A stretch of DNA of 6,241 nt from Bdellovibrionaceae bacterium UBA2316 (lineage in GTDB: Bacteria; Bdellovibrionota; Bdellovibrionia; Bdellovibrionales; Bdellovibrionaceae): NCBI GenBank assembly GCA_002345205.1, contig DDVI01000139.1:1-6241 (forward strand), given 5' to 3'. Each line of letters opens with the position of its first letter. The stretch's first letter is position 1. The translations under genes were made by a program, and so were the position numbers. The notes under the pieces were generated by a model. That model did not search any database, was not told the DNA's origin, and saw only the letters and a list, made by a program, of their open reading frames with translations. Shown here in pieces: positions 1 through 5,687 of the stretch.

Positions 1-70
1 AGGCTTTGCTCCGTCAACAGAAGAATTTCAGACTCAGCTCTGTTAGCTCAGAGTTTAGAAAGTAGGCCAC
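1..70 (+). other. Left edge: possible 3' end of an upstream gene plus leader of the 60-aa ORF
   Basis: No complete gene fits here. All three plus frames are open from the window edge and close at 44-46 (TAG), 63-65 (TAG) and 82-84 (TAA), so an upstream plus-strand gene could end in any of them and I cannot choose the frame. The frame closing at 63-65 would end five bases before the next ATG, which would suit an operon. A weak Shine-Dalgarno-like AAGTAGG sits at 60-66, a few bases before the ATG at 71. Confidence 0.25.
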
Positions 71-253
71 ATGAGTGCAATTAAGTTTTTATCATGGATT
101 TTGGGAGTTGTTTTCACTTTGGGGTTGGTTGATTCGTTTGCCCACCTCACCTACAAGATGGGGCAAGCAGCCATCCACGCCCATCAGCATGATCAAATTT
201 CTTATTCCAGCTATAACAAACTGCTGTGGCATACTGTTAAGACCCGACACTAA
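71..253 (+). CDS. Small predicted single-pass membrane protein (60 aa), unknown function
   Basis: The ORF encodes 60 residues. Residues about 5-22 (FLSWILGVVFTLGLV core) form one hydrophobic segment that could be a membrane anchor or an uncleaved signal. It is followed by a short polar tail with a His-rich patch (HAHQH, 36-40) and a Tyr/Ser stretch. I do not recognise the family. The start is the ATG at 71, preceded by a weak AAGTAGG. The gene lies 54 bp upstream of the serine recombinase on the same strand. A T-rich stretch follows its stop directly, so it could be cut short by whatever lies to its right. The longer ORF in another frame (75-479) runs through the well-supported recombinase gene and is not credible. 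Being a real gene is moderately likely, based on its membrane-protein look. Confidence 0.45.
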   Translation: MSAIKFLSWILGVVFTLGLVDSFAHLTYKMGQAAIHAHQHDQISYSSYNKLLWHTVKTRH

Positions 254-293
254 ATTTTTTAGACTCAAACTTTTTCAGCCTCCTATAAAAAAT
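254..293 (+). repeat. T-rich/A-rich imperfect palindrome, possible left boundary motif
   Basis: The segment begins right after the TAA of the 60-aa ORF. It has an ATTTTTTA left arm and a TATAAAAAAT right arm, with CTTTTT in the middle. Aligned without gaps to 5563-5602 it matches at 24 of 40 positions by hand count, in three blocks at the same spacing: ATTTTT, CTTTTT and CCTATAAAAA. It could be a recombination site, a weak terminator for the small ORF, or a coincidence of low-complexity sequence. Confidence 0.25.
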
Positions 294-300
294 GAGGAGA
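294..300 (+). promoter_or_regulatory. Strong ribosome binding site for the serine recombinase
   Basis: GAGGAGA ends seven bases before the ATG at 308, close to ideal spacing. It fixes the start of the serine recombinase, which agrees with the catalytic domain beginning only a few residues after that methionine. Confidence 0.8.
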
Positions 301-307
301 AATTAAA

Positions 308-1033
308 ATGGGTCGAATCAATGCAATTTATGTCAGAGTTAGCACGGATGGACAACAGACAGGAATGGAATCTCAGATCCGTGCTGTTAAAGAATGGTGT
401 TTCAGAAATCAGATCACACAATATGAAATCTTTGCCGACGAGGGAATATCTGGGGCCAAAGAAAGTCGCCCCGCCTTGAACCGTTTGATGACAATGACTG
501 AAAATAATGAAGTTGAACAAGTCATTGTGTTTTCATTTTCACGTTTTGCAAGAAGCACAAGTCATTTACTTAAGGGACTGAAAACTTTCAAAGAGCATAA
601 TACAAGATTTATTTCCATCACTGAGTCCATTGATACGAATTCCCCTTTGGGAGTGGCTCTCTATACGATTCTTGGGGCTCTGGCCCAGCTAGAACGTGAA
701 ATGATCATAGAGAGAGTACGCGCAGGAATGGCGAATGCAAAAGCCAAGGGCAAACGAATTGGCAGGGTCAAAAAAAGAAATTCTATTTTGATCAGGTCTT
801 TAATTGATGCCAAACCTTCTTATCGCGAGGTTGCCAGGATCGCAAAATGTTCCCACGGGAGTGTCCATGCCGAAAAACGGGCTATTTTATTAAGAGGCGA
901 AGATCCTGCTAAGTGGGGTTTTGATAAACCAAAATTTAATAGAAAAGCTAACACTCAAGTTTCAACAGAACAGAAAACTCATGACGAAGAGTATTCAACC
1001 GATAAAGAAGACGTTTTAAAACCGCAGGGTTAG
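308..1033 (+). CDS. Serine site-specific recombinase, resolvase/invertase type
   Basis: This 241-residue protein is a small serine recombinase: it cuts and rejoins DNA through a 5'-phosphoserine intermediate. The N-terminal catalytic domain (about 5-140) shows the YVRVST motif with nucleophile Ser12 and Arg10, followed by DEGISGAKESRP with Arg54. SFSRFARS carries Arg79 and Arg82. The long dimer helix is LEREMIIERVRAGMANAKAKG (about 128-148). A GKRIGR linker leads to a helix-turn-helix at about 158-193 (SYREVARIAKCSHGSVHAEK). The length suits resolvases and invertases, not the large serine integrases. Residues about 205-241 form a charged tail I do not expect in the family. Its last 28 codons lie opposite the end of the convergent tyrosine recombinase gene. 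All visible catalytic residues are present, so it looks active. Whether it acts as resolvase, invertase or transposase cannot be told from the sequence. Confidence 0.93.
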   Translation: MGRINAIYVRVSTDGQQTGMESQIRAVKEWCFRNQITQYEIFADEGISGAKESRPALNRLMTMTENNEVEQVIVFSFSRFARSTSHLLKGLKTFKEHNTRFISITESIDTNSPLGVALYTILGALAQLEREMIIERVRAGMANAKAKGKRIGRVKKRNSILIRSLIDAKPSYREVARIAKCSHGSVHAEKRAILLRGEDPAKWGFDKPKFNRKANTQVSTEQKTHDEEYSTDKEDVLKPQG

Positions 1034-2396
1034 GATCACCATGCTCACGAACATATTTTTTGATTGTCTTTTGAACATCATTGAATGAATTAATAACACC
1101 AGACCTGAGATCCGTGGGTTTTAGTGGAAAACTAGCGGTTTCATATTTTTCTCTGATTTTTGTAAGGGCTTCAAAATATTCATACCTGACAGTTTCATTG
1201 GTAACGGCGGCATAACCAAGAGTCATGCGAATATCAGTATGACCCAATAATTTTTTAAGTGTGGTGATGTTGATTCCAGCAGACAAAAGCGAAGTTGCAA
1301 AAGTATGACGTAGCCTATGGGTTACGACTGGCCCAGGAACAGTCAGATCCTTCATAATATTTCTAAGGACGGCACTAATGTGTACAGCGCTTCGTTTTCT
1401 ACCCGTGGGATTTGAAATCAAATGATGCTTTTCAAAATCATTTTTATTAACGTAGTTTTTTAGATTTAATATTTTATGAACAACGGCCAAAGTATCAGCA
1501 TCCAGCGGCATCAGGCGTTCAGTTTTAAATTTGGGCATGAATATTCTAAGGTATGAGTTTTCAAAATTATCAGTTTCAAGGCAGTTCATTTTTAAGTAAA
1601 GCATTTCACCAACTCTCACCCCACACCTTCGCATGAGATAAAGTCCCAGATGATCTATGTCGCTGCTGTTACTGAGGCGCTTTTGGAGTTCAATATCAAT
1701 TTCTGGAGGAAATGGCCGTGGTAAAGTTTGAACTCGTTTTGGAAAATCCTCTGGTTTGATTAATTCGTTGGGGTGATCTTTTAATTTTTTATGTTGAAAA
1801 AGCCAATCAAGATAGCGCCTGAGCTGCACCAGTCTTGCAAAACGCTGATTATCTTTCATTCCTCGGTCTTGCAAGTACTTCATGAAAGATTCAATATCAC
1901 TACGGTCAATATTATAAGGTCTTTTTTTAGTATTCAAATGGAGTCTGTAAAATGATCTTAAAAAAGATTTATACCCGCTTGCAGTATAGGGAGCGCTACT
2001 TGCTTTAATAACAGAAAGAAAACTTTCAGCAATTTCTGGAAGTTCTGCTTGTAGGGGCTTAATGCAATCTTCTCTGAAATGGGGATCAATTTTTTTATAA
2101 AACCCCGAGGGCAAATCGCCTTCCTTTTCCAGCCATCGAAGGTACCCACCAAGTGATTTTTGATGTCCTTGGCGGGTACTGAATTTAAGCCCATGAAGTG
2201 TGAGGTCGGTATCAAATTCTTCTATATGAAGCCGTTGAAGGTCGATGATTTTCATTTTTGATTGAATTAAAAACCGATGAAAATGACAAAGACTAGCACG
2301 ATAAAGGCTCACAGTGTTTTTTGAACGCGAGAGGGCGAGATATTTTAAAAACTCCTCTGCTCTTTCTGGTAATTCTTGTTTACGAAAGTGCAGCAT
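948..2396 (-). CDS. Tyrosine recombinase/integrase with long N-terminus (482 aa), third gene of the operon
   Basis: This is a phage-integrase-family tyrosine recombinase. The C-terminal catalytic domain (about 230-400) has Arg261 in CGVRVGEM, a likely catalytic lysine at Lys289 or Lys291, and His360 and Arg363 in THRLRHTFAT. It also has His386 in LLGHTDIR and nucleophile Tyr395 in MTLGYAAV. The N-terminal half looks like two successive helical core-binding domains (about 12-93 and 118-205), so the protein is longer than the usual 300-400 aa. About 85 residues follow the tyrosine. The ATG overlaps the end of the 340-aa recombinase gene by 17 bp with no clear ribosome site of its own, which suggests translational coupling. 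Its 3' end overlaps the serine recombinase gene tail-to-tail by 86 bp. It probably works with the 340-aa recombinase, as in multi-recombinase transposons; the substrate site is unknown. Confidence 0.93.
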   Translation of the reverse strand: MLHFRKQELPERAEEFLKYLALSRSKNTVSLYRASLCHFHRFLIQSKMKIIDLQRLHIEEFDTDLTLHGLKFSTRQGHQKSLGGYLRWLEKEGDLPSGFYKKIDPHFREDCIKPLQAELPEIAESFLSVIKASSAPYTASGYKSFLRSFYRLHLNTKKRPYNIDRSDIESFMKYLQDRGMKDNQRFARLVQLRRYLDWLFQHKKLKDHPNELIKPEDFPKRVQTLPRPFPPEIDIELQKRLSNSSDIDHLGLYLMRRCGVRVGEMLYLKMNCLETDNFENSYLRIFMPKFKTERLMPLDADTLAVVHKILNLKNYVNKNDFEKHHLISNPTGRKRSAVHISAVLRNIMKDLTVPGPVVTHRLRHTFATSLLSAGINITTLKKLLGHTDIRMTLGYAAVTNETVRYEYFEALTKIREKYETASFPLKPTDLRSGVINSFNDVQKTIKKYVREHGDPNPAVLKRLLYRLNTLRHEFSVLLKLEC

Positions 2397-3402
2397 ATCT
2401 AGCTTTCAGGCGTTCCATGGCTTTATCATAATGCTCTTTAATGTCTTCAATTCGAAGTTCAATATAAATAAGCGAGGTCCTTGGATCACTGTGACCGAGA
2501 AGCTTTTGAATGGTTGTAAGTGGAGTTCCGGCTCTTGCTATATCAGAGGCAAAAGCATGACGAAATTGATGAGCTTTTGCTTTTGGAAGATTAATTTTAT
2601 TTCGTCGGTAGCGGAAAAGAGATTTAATGCCTTCACGGGTCATTTTTTGACCTGCTTTTTTACCTTGAAGAACAACAAAAAAATAATCTGTATTTTTCTC
2701 AATGCGTTCAAATTCAAGATATTTTTGAAATACTTGCATCAGTTGAAATGACATGGGAACAATACGATCGCGGCGCCCTTTTCCGTGGACTTTGATGCAG
2801 CTTTGATGAAAATTAATATCATCAATTTTAAGCTGAATCACCTCTTGTGAGCGCAAGCCACAAAGAAGCATAGTCAAGGTGATCCCAAGATCGCGGTATC
2901 TTTTAATATCAGATAAAAATTTATCGACATCTTCTGGTAAAAGTGGATCTGCAGTTTTTTTGGGGACTTTTACTTTAAGTTCTAGAAAAGGCTTTGTTCT
3001 TCGAGCTTGTAGCCCAAGAAATGAAGCCCTTTTCATTTTATGTTTATAGTTGGTTCTTTGAAGTAATACGCCAGGAGCCATGGGAATAATTTGATTGAAA
3101 CAAAATCTGTAAAAAGCACGGACACAGGATAATCGTTGATTTATAGATGTGGGCTGATCATTTTTTTTCTTCAGGTGGAACATATAATCTTGAAGATCTT
3201 TTTGATTAAAGACTTCAAATTTTTTTAAATCAGCACCAAACCAACGCATAAAAGATAAAAGAGCATAGGCATAAGATCTGTTGGTATCGGGGGAAAACCC
3301 TTGAAGTTCTAGAACTTCAAAATAGCTGTTAGCTTTATCAATAAGCGATCCTTTGCCGTCAATCCGAAACGAAAAACCATGGGTCCAAATTTTCAAAATC
3401 AC
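2380..3402 (-). CDS. Tyrosine recombinase/integrase (340 aa), second gene of the operon
   Basis: This is a XerC/D-like or phage-integrase-like tyrosine recombinase of ordinary length. The N-terminal SAM-like core-binding domain covers about 19-105. The catalytic domain (about 150-325) has Arg184 in LLCGLRSQEV, Lys208 in HGKGRRDR, His278 and Arg281 in HQFRHAFAS, His304 in LLGHSDPR and nucleophile Tyr313 in TSLIYIEL. The set is complete, so activity is likely. The longest frame starts at a GTG (3400-3402), but GGGAG directly abuts that codon. The TTG two codons later (3394-3396) has the same GGGAG at a 5-nt spacing and may be the true start; either choice leaves the domain intact. The gene overlaps the zinc-finger gene upstream by 44 bp and the 482-aa recombinase downstream by 17 bp. 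It lies in an operon devoted to DNA recombination. It is not the host XerC/D, judging by the context. Confidence 0.93.
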   Translation of the reverse strand: MILKIWTHGFSFRIDGKGSLIDKANSYFEVLELQGFSPDTNRSYAYALLSFMRWFGADLKKFEVFNQKDLQDYMFHLKKKNDQPTSINQRLSCVRAFYRFCFNQIIPMAPGVLLQRTNYKHKMKRASFLGLQARRTKPFLELKVKVPKKTADPLLPEDVDKFLSDIKRYRDLGITLTMLLCGLRSQEVIQLKIDDINFHQSCIKVHGKGRRDRIVPMSFQLMQVFQKYLEFERIEKNTDYFFVVLQGKKAGQKMTREGIKSLFRYRRNKINLPKAKAHQFRHAFASDIARAGTPLTTIQKLLGHSDPRTSLIYIELRIEDIKEHYDKAMERLKARYAALS

Positions 3403-3775
3403 TCCCTTTTGAAAAAAATTGACCGCAAATGATACAACGGGGGCAAAATTTTTCTATAATTGTGGAGACTGTTACTGTATCTAGACTTTGTGCGGAAGAT
3501 TTATCCATCACGATATTTTTAGTTTTGATTCTTTTCTTTTTATTAATTCGGTATACACGGTTGCGATCAGCGTGGTCCCTTTTCGCATCGGCGCTGAGAG
3601 CATATTTTTTCTTTGCAAGCTTTGTTTTCTGCTGGTAGCCAAAGTCTCGACAGGAGCCAGAGCAGTATTTATGGCCACGGAAACAGCTTCTACAAATGAT
3701 AAAATGGATCTGACAAGTAGGACACTCTAAATGTAGGCATATTGATAAGTGGCGAGCTTTAAAATTTGATGCCAA
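3359..3775 (-). CDS. Cys-rich zinc-finger protein associated with tyrosine recombinases (138 aa)
   Basis: The N-terminal cluster has Cys18, 21, 28, 31, 38 and 42, spaced C-x2-C-x6-C-x2-C-x6-C-x3-C, around CRSCFRGHKYCSGSCR; it should bind one or two zinc ions. A basic helix follows (about 50-85, with HADRNRVYR and KKKRIKTK). A second short C-x2-C-x2-C group lies at 111-117. From memory, small proteins with a CRxCxRGxxYCSxxCR core and a basic A/DRxxxYR segment recur beside recombinases in proteobacteria; I cannot verify this here. The start is a TTG: AGGAGA lies 8 nt upstream (minus strand of 3784-3789) and no ATG fits. It is the first gene of the recombinase operon and overlaps the next gene by 44 bp. 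A role as DNA-binding accessory factor or regulator of the two recombinases is inference. Confidence 0.82.
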   Translation of the reverse strand: MASNFKARHLSICLHLECPTCQIHFIICRSCFRGHKYCSGSCRDFGYQQKTKLAKKKYALSADAKRDHADRNRVYRINKKKRIKTKNIVMDKSSAQSLDTVTVSTIIEKFCPRCIICGQFFSKGSDFENLDPWFFVSD

Positions 3776-3783
3776 ATAAAAAA

Positions 3784-3789
3784 TCTCCT
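3784..3789 (-). promoter_or_regulatory. Ribosome binding site that decides the TTG start of the zinc-finger gene
   Basis: On the minus strand this reads AGGAGA, 8 nt before the TTG at 3775-3773. Its strength and spacing support the rare start codon. The site overlaps the left part of the palindrome CTGATATCAG, so anything binding that palindrome or the RNA there could affect translation. Confidence 0.65.
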
Positions 3790-3797
3790 GATATCAG
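3788..3797. promoter_or_regulatory. Perfect 10-bp palindrome in the 45-bp divergent gap (candidate operator)
   Basis: CTGATATCAG is a perfect palindrome lying between the TTG of the zinc-finger operon and the ATG of the SEC-C gene. Both promoters must sit in or near this short gap, so a dimeric regulator bound here could affect both directions. I find no convincing -35/-10 pair in either direction. The operator role is inference. Confidence 0.3.
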
Positions 3798-3820
3798 TTT
3801 AATCTCATATCGAGGTATCT

Positions 3821-4900
3821 ATGAAGTTAGTTCACTCATCACAAACAAAAATTGGACGTAATGATCCCTGCCCTTGCGGCAGTGGTCAGAAATATAAAAA
3901 ATGTTGTTGGGAAGTGGATCAGACCAAATCACTTAACCAGCACCTAGAAACTGCTGATCGTGATGAAGGATTTAATGGTCCTGTGTCGCAAACTGAAATG
4001 CAGGCCATGATGAAACAGATTGGAAAAATCATAGAATCTAAAGGCTTGTCTATGGATGAAGCCAATGACTATTTTACTGGTCGACATATGGATGATATCG
4101 CTGCTGAGTATCGCGAGGTTCATACTAGCTCACCGAAAGAAATGGCTGAAGATTTGGCATTACAGGCGCACTCAATGAAAACCCCAAAGCAAAGAATTTT
4201 AGCGGCCCAAAAAGCTATTGAAATGGATCCAAATTGTGCAGAAGCTTATAATGTTTTAGCCGATGAGTTTGGTGAAACTCCTCTTGATGAAATTGAATAT
4301 TATGAAAAGGCTATTGCTGCGGCTAAAAGAACATTGGGTGAAAAATTTTTTAAAGAAAATAAAGGTCACTTCTGGGCAATGCATGAGACCAGGTCCTTCA
4401 TGCGGGCGAAACAGTTTATGGCTCAATCACTTTGGAGTATTCATCGACAATCAGATGCCATTACAAGCATGTGGGAGCTTCTTGAATTAAACCCTCACGA
4501 CAATCAAGGAAACAGATACATTTTGTTTGATTGGCTTTTAGCTGATAATCGTCAGCAAGATATTGAAAAACTCATCAAACTTTATCCTGAGGATATTGGA
4601 GCACACTGGGAGTATAATAAAACTCTTTTCTATTTTAAAAAGTTTGGTCCTGAAAGTGAAAAAACAAAAACTCAAGCTCAAGTTGCTTTTTCAGCCAATG
4701 AACACGTTGTTAAATATTTAACTGGTAAGATTAAAATACCTGATGAGATGCCATATGCTTATTCTTTTGGAAGCAAAGAAGAAGCCATCTGCTATGTTCA
4801 AGACTCTATTATTGGTTGGATGAACACTCTTAAAGCTCCTGAGTGGCTGATGAGTCTTGATTTAAAATCTGAAAAACCAAAAGCTAAGAGGAAAAAATAA
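3821..4900 (+). CDS. SEC-C zinc motif plus ST7-like tetratricopeptide-type protein (359 aa)
   Basis: Residues 12-29 form a classic SEC-C motif (GRNDPCPCGSGQKYKKCC; Cys17, 19, 28 and 29). This zinc-binding module is known from the end of SecA and from many unrelated proteins. After a linker with a short helical segment (about 55-120), residues about 122-345 are helical-repeat sequence. They match the pattern I remember for bacterial proteins related to ST7 (suppression of tumorigenicity 7): AEAYNVLADEF, GHFWAMHETRSFMRA, LWSIHRQSDAI and LELNPHDNQGNRY. The C-terminus is Lys-rich. No signal peptide or membrane segment is present, so it should be cytosolic. The start is the ATG at 3821 with GAGG five bases upstream. 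It is coupled stop-to-start with the 140-aa gene downstream. The biochemical role of this bacterial family is unknown to me; protein binding through the repeats is the likeliest inference. Confidence 0.85.
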   Translation: MKLVHSSQTKIGRNDPCPCGSGQKYKKCCWEVDQTKSLNQHLETADRDEGFNGPVSQTEMQAMMKQIGKIIESKGLSMDEANDYFTGRHMDDIAAEYREVHTSSPKEMAEDLALQAHSMKTPKQRILAAQKAIEMDPNCAEAYNVLADEFGETPLDEIEYYEKAIAAAKRTLGEKFFKENKGHFWAMHETRSFMRAKQFMAQSLWSIHRQSDAITSMWELLELNPHDNQGNRYILFDWLLADNRQQDIEKLIKLYPEDIGAHWEYNKTLFYFKKFGPESEKTKTQAQVAFSANEHVVKYLTGKIKIPDEMPYAYSFGSKEEAICYVQDSIIGWMNTLKAPEWLMSLDLKSEKPKAKRKK

Positions 4901-5323
4901 ATGAAAGTATCAGAGATTTTTTTAAACTACGCGGCCCCTATAAGAGAGGGACTCCAAAACTGTACAAGTGTTGAGTATTTGAAACAAGCGTACATGATTC
5001 CGGAACTGGTTTGGAACTGTGTTGTTTTAGATAAAAATCGAAAACCAGGCCAACTTCCTTCTAAACTTCTTGATGCTGTTGAACAAAACTTTCCAAAACA
5101 CTTAAAGCATCAAGGTCTGCAAGTAATGAACTTCTGGGTTCAACGTAAAGAAAAGGAGTTTTCCCAATACCAGTGGCCCATAGTTACAGAAATCTATGAG
5201 AATTTGAAAAAGGAAATCATTGTACGAGTATGTATACATGGAGATGAAAAGTTAGAATCAAAACTTCCAAACGAATGGAGAGATAAGAGTTCTGGAAGAG
5301 TAATACCACTACCCAAACAATAG
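4901..5323 (+). CDS. Uncharacterised protein coupled to the SEC-C/ST7-like gene (140 aa)
   Basis: The ATG follows the TAA of the SEC-C gene with no gap (TAAATG), so the two are almost surely cotranscribed and translated together. The protein is soluble, with no signal peptide or membrane helix. Residues about 5-45 look helical and end in ELVWNCVVLD. A second helical part (about 52-90) and a short beta-like stretch IIVRVCIHG (106-114) follow. I have the impression that small proteins with a VWNxVVLD-like motif accompany ST7-like proteins elsewhere, but cannot check this. The shared operon suggests a partner of that protein. The frame stays open past the TAG at 5321-5323 for another 79 codons, but the sequence character changes there, so I treat the TAG as the real end. 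Confidence 0.75.
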   Translation: MKVSEIFLNYAAPIREGLQNCTSVEYLKQAYMIPELVWNCVVLDKNRKPGQLPSKLLDAVEQNFPKHLKHQGLQVMNFWVQRKEKEFSQYQWPIVTEIYENLKKEIIVRVCIHGDEKLESKLPNEWRDKSSGRVIPLPKQ

Positions 5324-5563
5324 ATTAGCCCGTTAATTACCGAACTGGTCACTTACCGAAAGGAAAAAGAAGCTGCTGATCGTTTGAAGCTTGAGCAACT
5401 ACAGGAGTCTATCAAGGCAGATTCCAACAATCAATCACTCGATGAAATGAAAAAAATGAACGTTTCCCAAGAGGCCATTCAAAAAGTTGAAACGAGTCTT
5501 CAAGAAGAAGCAAAATCCAAAGTCACTGAGATCCAAGGGCAATACTATGAAACTTTTGATTGA
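5324..5563 (+). pseudogene. Start-less 3' fragment of a charged, helical protein
   Basis: Directly after the TAG of the 140-aa gene, the same frame stays open for 79 codons to the TGA at 5561-5563. The product is rich in Glu, Lys and Gln and looks helical or coiled-coil, with a final aromatic patch (QGQYYETFD). There is no plausible start near its beginning. The first in-frame ATG codons (from 5447) are mid-sequence and lack a ribosome site. The simplest reading is the surviving 3' end of a gene whose front was lost by insertion or deletion. The junction would fall somewhere in about 5321-5345, where TTACCGAA is repeated (5337-5344 and 5353-5360). Alternatives are readthrough of the TAG as a 219-aa protein, or a recent nonsense mutation. 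I do not recognise the family. Confidence 0.5.
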
Positions 5564-5602
5564 TTTTTAAAGGGATGCCTTTTTAGGGTCCCTATAAAAA
5601 TC
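5562..5602. repeat. Imperfect inverted repeat after the gene fragment
   Basis: The arms are 5562-5575 (GATTTTTAAAGGGA) and 5589-5602 (TCCCTATAAAAATC). They are complementary at 13 of 14 positions across a 13-base spacer. It could fold as an RNA hairpin ending the upstream transcript, but no U-run follows the right arm. A protein-binding or recombination site is therefore equally possible. The segment also aligns with 254-293. Confidence 0.5.
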
Positions 5603-5615
5603 AGGCCTTCAAATG

Positions 5616-5651
5616 AAAAATGGCTCTGCCTAAAACGGTAGAGCCATTTTT
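5616..5651. terminator. Bidirectional rho-independent terminator
   Basis: AAAAATGGCTCT (5616-5627) and AGAGCCATTTTT (5640-5651) are perfectly complementary over 12 bp. GCC/GGT adds three more inner pairs, one of them a G-T wobble, leaving the loop TAAAAC. The arms provide a U-tract in either direction. It should stop plus-strand transcripts from the SEC-C operon and fragment side. It should also stop minus-strand transcripts of the secreted-protein gene, whose stop codon lies 36 bp to the right. Confidence 0.92.
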
Positions 5652-5687
5652 GCTTTCAGAGCCTTGCAACCAAGAGGTTTAGAAACT

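Noticed and set aside
75..479. A 134-codon plus-strand ORF overlapping the 60-aa ORF and the serine recombinase
   Set aside because: It runs through the catalytic domain of a clear serine recombinase in another frame and has no recognisable protein features.
308..1033. Large serine integrase of a phage or integrative element
   Set aside because: It is 241 aa with a short helix-turn-helix end and lacks the long recombinase and zinc-ribbon domains of large serine integrases.
2314..2751. A 145-codon plus-strand ORF
   Set aside because: It is antisense to the two tyrosine recombinase genes, crosses their conserved catalytic motifs and has biased Phe/Lys/Asn content typical of a shadow frame.
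948..3402. A recombinase-in-trio (three tyrosine recombinases) element
   Set aside because: Only two tyrosine recombinases are present; the third gene is a zinc-finger protein and the other recombinase nearby is of the serine family.
3429..3730. Two plus-strand ORFs that look hydrophobic
   Set aside because: They are antisense to the Cys/Lys-rich zinc-finger gene; their Phe/Leu richness is the mirror of its Lys and Glu codons.
3821..5323. Toxin-antitoxin pair
   Set aside because: The first protein is 359 aa with SEC-C and helical repeats, and neither product has a toxin or antitoxin motif; stop-start coupling alone is not enough.
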